A DNA stretch of 64,000 bases, from the NCBI GenBank assembly GCA_026713105.1, contig JAPOPC010000002.1:1-64000 (forward strand), given 5' to 3'. This document shows, piece by piece, positions 7,482 to 15,350 of the stretch. Position 1 is the first letter of the stretch, and the number at the start of each line of letters is the position of its first letter. The translations under genes and the position numbers were made by a program. This DNA is from Acidimicrobiaceae bacterium (GTDB lineage Bacteria > Actinomycetota > Acidimicrobiia > Acidimicrobiales > Poriferisodalaceae). The notes under the pieces were generated by a model. It was not told the origin of the DNA and did no database searches. It worked only from the letters and a program-made list of their open reading frames with translations.

Positions 7482-9344
7482 GTGCCTGAGCGAACCGGAC
7501 CCGCCAGCGCTGCCGCCTCCCCGAGCGACTCGCCCGATGGCGGCGGGCGCGATTTCATTCGCGATCAGGTCGTCGACGACCTGGGGTCGCACCGCTTCGA
7601 CGGCAGGGTCCAGACCCGCTTCCCGCCGGAACCGAATGGGTATCTCCACATCGGGCACGCCAAGGCGATCTGCTTGGATTTCACCGTGGCCTCCGAATTC
7701 GGCGGCCGCTGCTTTCTGCGCTTCGACGACACCAATCCCGCAACCGAGAGTCCCGAGTACGTCGACGCCATCGTCGACGACGTGCGGTGGCTCGGCTTCG
7801 AGCCCGACGAGATCCGCTACGCATCGGACTACTTCGCACAGCTCTACGAGTGGGCTGAGCATCTGATCGAGCAGGGTTTGGCCTACGTCGACGACCAGGA
7901 CGCAGCGACCATCTCGGCGGGGCGGGGAGGCTTCGGCCGCCCAGGCACCGAGAGTCCGCACCGCGCCCGGCCGGCCCCGGAGAACCTGCGCCTCTTCCGC
8001 GAGATGGCTGCCGGCCAGCATCCCGAAGGCAGCCGCGTGCTGCGTGCCCGCATCGACATGCAGCACGAGAACATGCAGATGCGCGACCCAGTGATGTACC
8101 GCATCCGCCATGCTCACCACTACCGCAGCGGCGATCGCTGGTGCATCTACCCCACCTACGACTGGGCACACGGCCAGAGCGATGCCATCGAGGGCGTCAC
8201 CCATTCGCTGTGCACGCTGGAGTTCCGCGACAACCGTGCGCTGTACGACTGGTACCTGGAGCACCTGCCGCTGGCCGATCTGGGTTACGCCGGCGACCGC
8301 CCGCATCAGACCGAGTTCGCCCGCCTGGAGCTGACCCGCACGATCACGTCCAAGCGGATCCTGCGGCGTCTCGTGGAGGGCGGCTATGTCGACGGCTGGG
8401 ACGACCCCCGGCTGCCGACGCTGCGGGCGCTGCGCCGACGTGGCTATCCCCCCTCAGCGATCCGGGAGTTTTGCGCGTTCATCGGGGTGGCACGCACCAA
8501 CAGCCGCCACGCCCCGGAGCTGCTGGAGTCGTTCGTACGCACCGAGCTCAACGCGACGGCCCCACGGCGCATGGCTGTATTGAGGCCGCTGAAGCTGGTG
8601 ATCACCAATTGGCCCACCAGCGACGACGGGACGCCGGTCACCGAGTTTCGCGAGGCGGTCAACAACCCGGAAGATCCATCGACGGGCACCCGCCAAGTGC
8701 CATTCAGCGGGACGTTGTGGATCGAGCAGGACGACTTCCGGCTGGAAGCGCCGCCAAAGTACTTCCGGCTCACGCCAGGCCGCGAGGTGCGGCTGCGTGC
8801 TGGCTACTTCGTTCGCTGCGTTGACGCTGTGACCGACGCCGACGGGCAAGTCACCGAAGTGCACTGCACCTATGACCCCGAGACCTCGGGCGGCCAGGCC
8901 CCAGACGGCCGCAAGGTCAAGGCCACCATCCACTGGGTCAGCGCCGACTACGCCGTGCCGATCGAAGCCGCCCTGTACGAACGGCTCTTCGAGGCCGAGC
9001 TTCCGGGCGAGCGCACCGACGATCCCCTCGATGATCTGCATCCGAACTCACGCGAATTGTGCGCCGGCGTCGCCGAGCCCGCCATCGCCGATGTCTCTCC
9101 CGGTGAAGTGGTCCAATTCGAGCGCCTCGGCTACTTCTGCGCCGATGACGACAGCCCGGCTGCGACCGGCGAACCGGACTCCGGCGGCGCCAGCGAACCC
9201 AGCAACACTGCACGTCCAACCGACGACGCTCCTCCGCTGTTCCACCGCACTGTGGGCCTGCGTGACGAATGGGCGAACATTCAGAAGCGGCAGCAGCAAT
9301 CCGGCGGCACCGCCCGCTCAGCAAACAAGGGAGGCGGCAGATGA
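7482..9344 (+). CDS. glnS: Glutaminyl-tRNA synthetase
   Basis: 620 residues, class I synthetase charging tRNA-Gln with glutamine. Marks: FPPEPNGYLHIGHAKAI near residue 48 (HIGH motif in the GlnRS/GluRS form), YPTYDWAHG and THSLCTLEFRDNR of the glutamine site, ITSKRILRRLV as the KMSKS-like loop, then the beta-barrel anticodon domain to about residue 520. The last 100 residues include a low-complexity Asp/Ser/Pro/Gly segment. GTG start 7482 follows GAGGT. Many actinobacteria lack GlnRS and use GatCAB instead, so its presence is a lineage trait or an acquisition. The stop overlaps the SDR start (ATGA). Confidence 0.93.
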   Translation: MPERTGPASAAASPSDSPDGGGRDFIRDQVVDDLGSHRFDGRVQTRFPPEPNGYLHIGHAKAICLDFTVASEFGGRCFLRFDDTNPATESPEYVDAIVDDVRWLGFEPDEIRYASDYFAQLYEWAEHLIEQGLAYVDDQDAATISAGRGGFGRPGTESPHRARPAPENLRLFREMAAGQHPEGSRVLRARIDMQHENMQMRDPVMYRIRHAHHYRSGDRWCIYPTYDWAHGQSDAIEGVTHSLCTLEFRDNRALYDWYLEHLPLADLGYAGDRPHQTEFARLELTRTITSKRILRRLVEGGYVDGWDDPRLPTLRALRRRGYPPSAIREFCAFIGVARTNSRHAPELLESFVRTELNATAPRRMAVLRPLKLVITNWPTSDDGTPVTEFREAVNNPEDPSTGTRQVPFSGTLWIEQDDFRLEAPPKYFRLTPGREVRLRAGYFVRCVDAVTDADGQVTEVHCTYDPETSGGQAPDGRKVKATIHWVSADYAVPIEAALYERLFEAELPGERTDDPLDDLHPNSRELCAGVAEPAIADVSPGEVVQFERLGYFCADDDSPAATGEPDSGGASEPSNTARPTDDAPPLFHRTVGLRDEWANIQKRQQQSGGTARSANKGGGR

Positions 9345-10099
9345 CCGAGCCACGCCCAGTTGACCGGGTGGCAATCATCACCGGCGGCGGATCCGGCATT
9401 GGCCGAGCGTGTGCGCTCGCACTGTCGGAGGCCGGCTGGCAGATGGTCGTGTGCGGTCGCCGCCGTGAGCTGCTCGACGAGGTGGTGGACGAATGCACCG
9501 GCGAGGCCGTAGCCGTCACCGCCGACGTCTCAGCTCCCGATCAGGTTGACGCACTCTTCGCCGCAGCCACCGACCGGTTCGGCCGGGTCGACCTGCTGTT
9601 CAACAACGCCGGCATGGGCACCCGCCCCGTGGCGGTGGATGAGCTGCCGATTGCCGACTGGATGGCCACGGTCGGGGTGAACCTGACCGGATCGTGGCTC
9701 TGTGCTCGTGCAGCCTTCGCTCAAATGAAGCGTCAGGACCCGTCAGGCGGGCGGATCATCAACAACGGCTCGGTGTCGGCACAGACACCGCGACCGCACT
9801 CGTCCCCGTACACCGCCACCAAACACGCGATTACCGGGCTGACCAAAGCCCTGTCGTTGGAAGGCCGCGATCACGGCATCACCGTGGGGCAGATTGACAT
9901 CGGCAACGCCGAATCGCCCCTGACTGCCCCGATGGCCACCGGTGTACCCCAGGCCGACGGCAGCATCCGGGCCGAGCCGCTCATGGATGTCGACGACGTG
10001 GCCCGAGCCGTGCTGTACATGGCAGAGCTGCCAGCCGACACCAACGTGCTCACCATGACCGTCATGGCCAACGGCATGCCCCTGGTCGGCCGCGGCTGA
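9341..10099 (+). CDS. Short-chain dehydrogenase/reductase
   Basis: 252 residues, classical SDR size. N-terminal TGGGSGIGRA binds NAD(P); NNAG lies near residue 90. The catalytic set is Asn (VNLTGSW), Ser (NGSVSAQ), and Tyr/Lys in PYTATKHAITG. The ATG overlaps the glnS stop by four bases, with ggaggcgg upstream, so translation is coupled. Substrate unknown; the nearby sterol reductases, thiolase and LLM oxidoreductase make a lipid or steroid alcohol reasonable. Repeat B2 begins four bases after the stop. Confidence 0.88.
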   Translation: MTEPRPVDRVAIITGGGSGIGRACALALSEAGWQMVVCGRRRELLDEVVDECTGEAVAVTADVSAPDQVDALFAAATDRFGRVDLLFNNAGMGTRPVAVDELPIADWMATVGVNLTGSWLCARAAFAQMKRQDPSGGRIINNGSVSAQTPRPHSSPYTATKHAITGLTKALSLEGRDHGITVGQIDIGNAESPLTAPMATGVPQADGSIRAEPLMDVDDVARAVLYMAELPADTNVLTMTVMANGMPLVGRG

Positions 10100-10102
10100 A
10101 TG

Positions 10103-10233
10103 CCTCAACGGATAGCGCCCAGATGCCATAGCTGTGGGAGCGGCAGGAGACTCTGCGACGTTGCGACCTGCTGGATCGCGGGAGCAGAGGGTCATGCCGC
10201 TCCCACAGCGGGCGCACGCACCCGCGCGGCTCC
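10103..10233 (+). repeat. Structured repeat family B, copy B2
   Basis: Begins four bases after the SDR stop. The main stem pairs 10131-10145 with 10195-10209, 15 perfect pairs, with a different stem sequence from B1 and B3. The outer stem pairs GCGCCC 10115-10120 with GGGCGC 10210-10215. The enclosed CTCTGC/GCAGAG and GCGA/TCGC helices and the tip sequence are conserved with the other copies. Confidence 0.87.
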
Positions 10234-10235
10234 TA

Positions 10236-10362
10236 AGAAGGTGCGCGGATAGGTGAACCTTCCCGCTGTCGCACCAGTTGTTTCCCGCTCTTGTTCGCTA
10301 TCGCTCACGGGCCGCTCGGGCCACGGCTTCGCCTATCGGCTCAGCCTCTTAGGCTGCGCGCC
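10236..10362 (+). repeat. Dispersed repeat family A, copy A2
   Basis: 127 bp, nearly the same as A1. It starts only two bases after B2 and ends at the base before ATG 10363. TAGGCT at 10350-10355 lies seven bases before the ATG, again suiting a leaderless -10 element. Confidence 0.8.
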
Positions 10363-11250
10363 ATGAAATTCGGGTATCTAACAGGAAATCACTACGGCGG
10401 CATCGATCCAGGCGATCTGGCCCAAGAACTCGAAGAACGGGGCTACCACTCGGTCTGGTACCCCGAGCACACACACATCCCGACGTCTCGCGAGAGCCCG
10501 TACCCCAACGGCGGCCAGCTGCCAGGCACCTACCTCCACATGATGGACCCGTTCGTCTCCATCGGCGTCGCAGCCGCACGCACTTCGACGATCAAGCTCG
10601 GCACCGGTGTCTGCCTCATCCTGCAGCACGACCTCATCGACCTCGCCCGCACCGTGGCCTCAGCCGACGTGTTGTCGGACGGTCGCGTCGTGCTCGGTAT
10701 CGGCGTCGGCTGGAACCGCGAGGAACTGGCCGATCATCGGCCCGACATGCCGTTCCGCCAGCGCTATGGCGCCATGCGAGAGCGCGTCGCAGCCATGCGA
10801 TCGATCTGGGAGAACGACCCGGTGCCGGCCCACGACGGCCGCTGGGACGCTCACAGCGAGTCGTGGATCTATCCCAAGCCGGCAAACGGTGCAGTTCCGG
10901 TAGCGCTCGGCAATGCCGGGCCACTCGGCATCCAGCATGCAGCGGAGTACGCCGACGAATGGTGCCCCATCGACGTCGGCGTCATGAACGTCACCGGCAA
11001 GCCCGACGTCACGGGCGGCATCGAGCGATTCCGGCGGCTGGCATCCGAGGCGGGCCGCGACGATGCCAATGACATCCCGATCACGCTCTACATCTGGGGC
11101 AGGCCCAGGCTGGACCGCTTGGAGGCCTACGCCGACGCCGGCGTGAGCCAGTTCGTGTTCACGCCCGTGAACTTCGACCTGCCCTCAGCAGACGAGACAC
11201 TGCGGTACCTCGACGACCTGACACCCACGCTCGAAGCATTCAATAACTGA
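10363..11250 (+). CDS. LLM-class (F420-type) oxidoreductase
   Basis: 295 residues, bacterial luciferase-like TIM barrel using coenzyme F420 or FMN. Typical features: YHSVWYPEHTHIP near residue 30, the IKLGTGVCLILQHDL strand, and GRVVLGIGVGWNREELADH near residue 110, which is the family's cofactor-loop signature. Length and layout fit the TIGR03619-like F420 group common in actinobacteria. ATG 10363 is chosen because the upstream open frame is repeat A2. Substrate unknown. Confidence 0.88.
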   Translation: MKFGYLTGNHYGGIDPGDLAQELEERGYHSVWYPEHTHIPTSRESPYPNGGQLPGTYLHMMDPFVSIGVAAARTSTIKLGTGVCLILQHDLIDLARTVASADVLSDGRVVLGIGVGWNREELADHRPDMPFRQRYGAMRERVAAMRSIWENDPVPAHDGRWDAHSESWIYPKPANGAVPVALGNAGPLGIQHAAEYADEWCPIDVGVMNVTGKPDVTGGIERFRRLASEAGRDDANDIPITLYIWGRPRLDRLEAYADAGVSQFVFTPVNFDLPSADETLRYLDDLTPTLEAFNN

Positions 11251-11289
11251 ACGTCTCTGCCCAACTCGACGAAGTACGCTGATCGAAGA

Positions 11290-11352
11290 GGCCAGCCTCA
11301 GCCGGATGGTGGCCGAGTCCGAGAAGGCGCTTCACACCCGGAGAGGCTGGCC
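11290..11352. terminator. Inverted repeat between convergent genes
   Basis: GGCCAGCCTC 11290-11299 is perfectly complementary to GAGGCTGGCC 11343-11352, with a 43-base spacer. It sits in the 161-base gap between the LLM oxidoreductase and the thiolase, which face each other. The long loop makes terminator activity uncertain. Confidence 0.35.
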
Positions 11353-11411
11353 CTCGCGCGAACGTAGCGACGCACTCGTGCCAGCATCCAACGGATTTCT
11401 CGCCGTTCGGG

Positions 11412-12623
11412 CTAGAGGCCGGAGCGCTCCAGGATGTGCACTCCGCAGCTCGAACCGAGGCCGATCACGTGGGCCAGGCCGACCTTGGCGTCGGGCACCT
11501 GACGGTCGCCGGCTTCGCCCCGCACGTGGGTGGCAACCTCGAACAGGTTGGCCACGCCCGTCGCACCGATCGGGTGCCCCTTCGACAGCAGCCCGCCCGA
11601 CACATTGACCGGGATCTCCCCGTCGCGCCACGGACCGCCCTTGTCGATCCACTCGCCGGCGCCGCCGGGCTCGCACAGCCGCAGGTTGTCGTAGTGCCGC
11701 AGCTCGGCGGTAGCGAAGCAGTCGTGCAGCTCGACGAGGTCGAGATCTGCCGGATCGACGCCGGAGGTCTCGTACGCCTCGTCGGCAGCGTTGCGCGTCA
11801 GCGTGTTGACATCGGGTTGCACCTGGCAGCCCTCGGTCCACGGATCTGAGGTCAGCACCGAGGCCGAGACCTTGACGGCCCGCCGCTGCTGCTCGCGAGA
11901 CAGCGTCTTCAGCTTCTCGTCGGAGACCAGCACGACCGCCGCCGAGCCGTCGCCGGTCGGGCAGCGCATCAGCAGGGTGTTCGGGTAGGCGATGACCTCG
12001 GAGCCCATCACCTCGTCCAGCGAGAATGCCTTGCGATATTGCGCCAGCGGGTTCAGCGTCGAATGCTCGTGGTTCTTCTGCGCCACCTTGGCGAACTGCT
12101 CGAAACCGACGCCGTCATTCTCGTAGGCGTACTCCATGCCGGCCTGCGCAAAGACGCCAGGCATCATGTTGGTGCCAAGGCGGCCTTCGACGCCCACCAC
12201 GGAGCCGAAGCGACCCTTGCGCTCGAACACCTGCTTGTCGGAGCGGGCGGCCCGATCGCCACCGAGCATGCCCATCTTGCCCATCTGCTCGACGCCAACT
12301 GCGAGGCCCATCTGCGCCTCGCCCGCCTTGATCGCCATCATCACGGTGCGCACTGCGGTAGCGCCGGTGGCGCAGGCGTTGGCCACGTTGAACACCGGGA
12401 TGCCGGTCTGCCCGATCTGCTTCTGAAGGCGCTGGCCGACGCCGCCATTCGCTTCGTACAGGCAGCCAGCGGCCAGCACGTCCATGTCGGCCATGGTCAC
12501 CCCGCCGTCATCGAGTGCCCCGAGCGAGGCCTGTGCGGCGAGGTCGATCAGGTCTTTGTCGGCGTAGCGACCGAACTTGGTCATGGAGGTGCCGAGAATC
12601 CAGACGGGATCTTGGTTGCTCAT
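11412..12623 (-). CDS. SCP-x-type thiolase / lipid-transfer protein
   Basis: 403 residues, non-decarboxylating thiolase of the sterol-carrier (SCP-x/Ltp) group. It has the nucleophile region NACATGATAV near residue 90, ELHDCFATAEL near 300, KGHPIGATG near 355 and GLGSSCGVHIL near the end. Such proteins cleave 3-ketoacyl-CoA, or act as aldolases on branched or steroid side-chain CoAs when paired with a DUF35 protein. Exactly such a partner lies 78 bases upstream on the same strand, supporting a two-subunit enzyme. Cytoplasmic. The exact substrate is inference only. Confidence 0.88.
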   Translation of the reverse strand: MSNQDPVWILGTSMTKFGRYADKDLIDLAAQASLGALDDGGVTMADMDVLAAGCLYEANGGVGQRLQKQIGQTGIPVFNVANACATGATAVRTVMMAIKAGEAQMGLAVGVEQMGKMGMLGGDRAARSDKQVFERKGRFGSVVGVEGRLGTNMMPGVFAQAGMEYAYENDGVGFEQFAKVAQKNHEHSTLNPLAQYRKAFSLDEVMGSEVIAYPNTLLMRCPTGDGSAAVVLVSDEKLKTLSREQQRRAVKVSASVLTSDPWTEGCQVQPDVNTLTRNAADEAYETSGVDPADLDLVELHDCFATAELRHYDNLRLCEPGGAGEWIDKGGPWRDGEIPVNVSGGLLSKGHPIGATGVANLFEVATHVRGEAGDRQVPDAKVGLAHVIGLGSSCGVHILERSGL

Positions 12624-12701
12624 GGCTGCTCTCTTTCGGTGATCTGGTTCTTGGTAAATGGTGCTCAGGTCAGATGCTGTGGTCGTTGCCGGGGCGGAGG
12701 T

Positions 12702-13133
12702 TCACGCGGCTTCAGGCTCGTAGCCGAACGCGACTGCTTCGACGCCGTCGTCGTCTGTCGCGGTCACATAGGTGGCGAGACGAACACGCATCCCGAGTGT
12801 CACTTTGGAGGGCTCGGGCTCGACGTTGATGATGTTGCTCTTGACTCGCCCGCCCCCGTCGAGATCCACGACAGCGGATACGTACGGAGCGGGCACTCCC
12901 CGAGCTGCACGGTGCACGATGGTGAAGGTCCGTACCGAACCGGTGTTGGCGAGCCGTGACGCCGTGAACTCCCGCGCCCCGCACGCTGCGCAGGCATTGC
13001 GTCGATCGAAGTAGGTGACCCGGCACGCATCGCAGACATTTGCCACCAGGTGAGGGTCGTTGCCGAGGTGCAGGTATTCCACCATCGAGATCTGGCTCGG
13101 TGGATCATTGTTCGGCGCGCTCTCGTCGGCCAC
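12702..13133 (-). CDS. DUF35 Zn-ribbon / OB-fold acyl-CoA-associated protein
   Basis: 143 residues from GTG 13133, chosen because GGAGG lies eight bases upstream. The N-terminal rubredoxin-like zinc ribbon has CDAC and CAAC pairs (near residues 35-55), followed by an OB fold (VRTFTIVHRAARGVPAPYV onward). This is the ChsH2/DUF35 architecture that binds thiolase-like or hydratase partners acting on steroid or fatty acyl-CoAs. The SCP-x thiolase immediately downstream is the likely partner. A shorter start at ATG 13085 would trim the N-terminal helix. Confidence 0.85.
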   Translation of the reverse strand: MADESAPNNDPPSQISMVEYLHLGNDPHLVANVCDACRVTYFDRRNACAACGAREFTASRLANTGSVRTFTIVHRAARGVPAPYVSAVVDLDGGGRVKSNIINVEPEPSKVTLGMRVRLATYVTATDDDGVEAVAFGYEPEAA

Positions 13134-13207
13134 TTCAGCGATCCTCCCTCGTCGAGCCACATGCTCCGGCCTGCGCCATCTCAGCACAGCCGTCCCGCAG
13201 AAACTTA

Positions 13208-13885
13208 TCAGTGACCCAGCCAGCGGCCCCGGTGCACCACGGGCCGGTCGGCAACGGTGCCCTCGGCGGCGGCGGGGTCCGGTTCGGCGCCGAACAGCGG
13301 GCGCCGCGGGCGCTTCTCACTGGCCGCATACCCGCCCGCAGCTTGCGCGGATCGGTCCGGCCATCCCATGGCAATCACGCCGATCGGCTGGTGCGACGCG
13401 GGAACCCCGAGGGCGCCCGCGACCGCATCGGCGTGTTCGAACATCCCGAAGAAGAGCACGCCGAGGCCCTCGTCGATCGCTGCGTACTGCAGTGCCATCG
13501 CGGCGAATGCTGCGTCCACTGTCCAGTACGGCGTCGCCCACGCCCCAGCGTCGCTGCCGAGGCCGGTCGGTGCTTTGTCGGGTTCGCCATATCGCTCGAC
13601 GTACGCGCTGGGATCCGCCCAGACGGTGACGAGCACCGGGCAGGTGAGCAGGCTTGCCCACCGAAAGCCCTTCCGCCGGTCTGGGGGCATCGCGGCGTCC
13701 CAGTAACGCGCTGTCTCGTCGGGGCCTCGAAGCACGACGAAGTCGAAACCCTGGGCATTGCCCGCCGAGGGGACCCGCCGAGCGACGTCGAGCACACGTG
13801 CGAGCAGCGGCTCGTCGACGGGATCGGCCAGGAAGTGCCGAGTCATCCGTCGCCTGCGGGCGAGTGCGCTGAAGGCTCCGGTCAC
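13208..13885 (-). CDS. Nitroreductase-family oxidoreductase
   Basis: 225 residues from GTG 13885. The N-terminal LARRRRMTRHFLADPVD is the phosphate-contacting start of FMN nitroreductases. It is followed by RVPSAGNAQGFDFVVL (the SAGNxQ FMN motif) and the helix AFAAMALQYAAIDEGLGVLF, then IGVIAMGWP. The family reduces nitro groups, quinones or enones with NAD(P)H. It is transcribed in the same direction as the thiolase pair, 74 bases upstream of it. Substrate unknown. Confidence 0.85.
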   Translation of the reverse strand: MTGAFSALARRRRMTRHFLADPVDEPLLARVLDVARRVPSAGNAQGFDFVVLRGPDETARYWDAAMPPDRRKGFRWASLLTCPVLVTVWADPSAYVERYGEPDKAPTGLGSDAGAWATPYWTVDAAFAAMALQYAAIDEGLGVLFFGMFEHADAVAGALGVPASHQPIGVIAMGWPDRSAQAAGGYAASEKRPRRPLFGAEPDPAAAEGTVADRPVVHRGRWLGH

Positions 13886-13931
13886 TGGCGCACGTGCTCA
13901 GCTCAGCCCCAGACCCGCAGGGCCCCGAGCG

Positions 13932-14597
13932 CTACAGCAGCTTCGCGAGGTCTTCGCGGCTGGCCCATCCGAACGCGATGAGCGCATCGCCGTTCGCGGT
14001 GTCGAAACCGTCGAAGATGTCGATCAGTGTCGGATCGAGCTTCTCGGGACGGGGAGCGGTGTGATTCAGCACGAACGACGGCCCGCCGTCTCCGTACACC
14101 TTGAACTCGCGAGCCTTGTACTCGCCCTGCACGTCGAAGCGCTTCGCCAGCCGACGTCCCCACGCACGGTCCTCGCCGTTGGGCTCGTAGCCCGGACGCG
14201 GCACCACCCGATCGAGCGGCTTGAACGCCGTGAAGGCTGCAGCATCGGCCATCTGGCACGCCACCAGCACGTCCTCGTCGGGGAACGCCAGAACGGCTCG
14301 CCGAAGCTGATCGGTCATCATCGACCGCAACGCGCTGTCGCGGCGGGCGGAACGCCGCGTGGCGCCGGCACCCATCAGCACCGTCGGATCGCCGCCGACC
14401 CGCTCGAGCGTGCAGAAGCCGTAGGCGGCCAGCTTGGTGCCGTCTCGCACGTGGGTGACGAGCACCCAGGCGTCTCGCTGCTTGGACAGATGCCCAACGT
14501 CGAAGTGAACGTTCTCGCCGCTGACCAGTTCGGCCATCTCGGAGATCTCAGCATCGCTGAGTGCCGTGCAGTCCTTTGTCTCAACCTCGAGCGCCAT
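13932..14597 (-). CDS. GNAT-like hypothetical protein
   Basis: 221 residues from ATG 14597, with AGGGG upstream. The first half has the strand-helix pattern of GNAT acyltransferases: a paired strand AAYGFCTLERVGG, a GAGATRRSARRDSALRSMM segment in the position of the acyl-CoA-binding QxxGxG/A loop, and the following helix TDQLRRAVLAFP. The C-terminal half resembles no domain I can name. Acetyltransferase activity is inference. The open frame extends upstream to 14708 without family-like sequence. Confidence 0.6.
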   Translation of the reverse strand: MALEVETKDCTALSDAEISEMAELVSGENVHFDVGHLSKQRDAWVLVTHVRDGTKLAAYGFCTLERVGGDPTVLMGAGATRRSARRDSALRSMMTDQLRRAVLAFPDEDVLVACQMADAAAFTAFKPLDRVVPRPGYEPNGEDRAWGRRLAKRFDVQGEYKAREFKVYGDGGPSFVLNHTAPRPEKLDPTLIDIFDGFDTANGDALIAFGWASREDLAKLL

Positions 14598-14744
14598 GTG
14601 GTTCTCGCCCCTTGCGATGCTTGCTGGCCGATCCTCCGGTGGCCGGCCAATCCAATCCTTCAGTGCTTGTTCAATGCGCGTGCGCACCCGGAGGCCTGAC
14701 GATGCCAAGCGTGCGGCGGTTGCCGCCGGCCGACTTCGTCCCGA

Positions 14745-15266
14745 TCACAGATAGACACCGCCGCGCTCCGCCCCACGAGGCTGTTGCGGCTGGCTGCCCG
14801 CCTCGAGGGCGTTGCCTCGCATGCTGCGCAACTGCCGCTCGGCCATCATCTGCTGCGCCGAGACCGCCGCCTGGATGCCGTGGAACAGCCCCTCGAGCCA
14901 TCCCACGAGCTGAGCCTGCGCGATGCGCAGCTCAGGGCCCGACGGGATGTCGTCGTCCAATGGCAGCACAAGGCGGTTCAGCTCGTCTGCGAGCGGCTCG
15001 GACAAGGCAGTCGCCAGCTCGTCGACCGACAGGTGATACACGTCTCGCATGCGGTCGCGACCTGCTTCGTCGAGTTCCGCGTGACGGACTTCTTCCAGCA
15101 GCTTGCGGATCATGCCGCCGATGCGCATGAGCTTCGCCGGTTCAGGAACGAAAGGCTCGTCGACGTCGTCTTCTGTGAATGGTCCGCCATCCAGCAGCTC
15201 ACCCTGTTCTGGGTCTTGAACCGAATCGCCGACCACCACCAAAATGCTATCTGGCGAGAAATCCAT
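14745..15266 (-). CDS. bpa: Bacterial proteasome activator
   Basis: 173 residues, close to mycobacterial Bpa (Rv3780). The four-helix core is clear: EPAKLMRIGGMIRKLLEEV, DEAGRDRMRDVYHLSVDEL, then ELRIAQAQLVGWLEGLFHGI. The protein ends in GGVYL; in Bpa a C-terminal GQYL docks between alpha subunits of the 20S proteasome and opens its gate without ATP. The protein therefore implies a 20S proteasome elsewhere in the genome, used with Bpa for unfolded proteins. ATG 15266 is preferred over the upstream TTG 15311. Confidence 0.92.
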   Translation of the reverse strand: MDFSPDSILVVVGDSVQDPEQGELLDGGPFTEDDVDEPFVPEPAKLMRIGGMIRKLLEEVRHAELDEAGRDRMRDVYHLSVDELATALSEPLADELNRLVLPLDDDIPSGPELRIAQAQLVGWLEGLFHGIQAAVSAQQMMAERQLRSMRGNALEAGSQPQQPRGAERGGVYL

Positions 15267-15350
15267 CGCCCCCGGCTCAGGGTGCTCCTGCCCGCATAGA
15301 CACTGGCGCAAACGTGGCGAGGCCGCGCCGCTCGGGCCGCTCGGGGCCGG

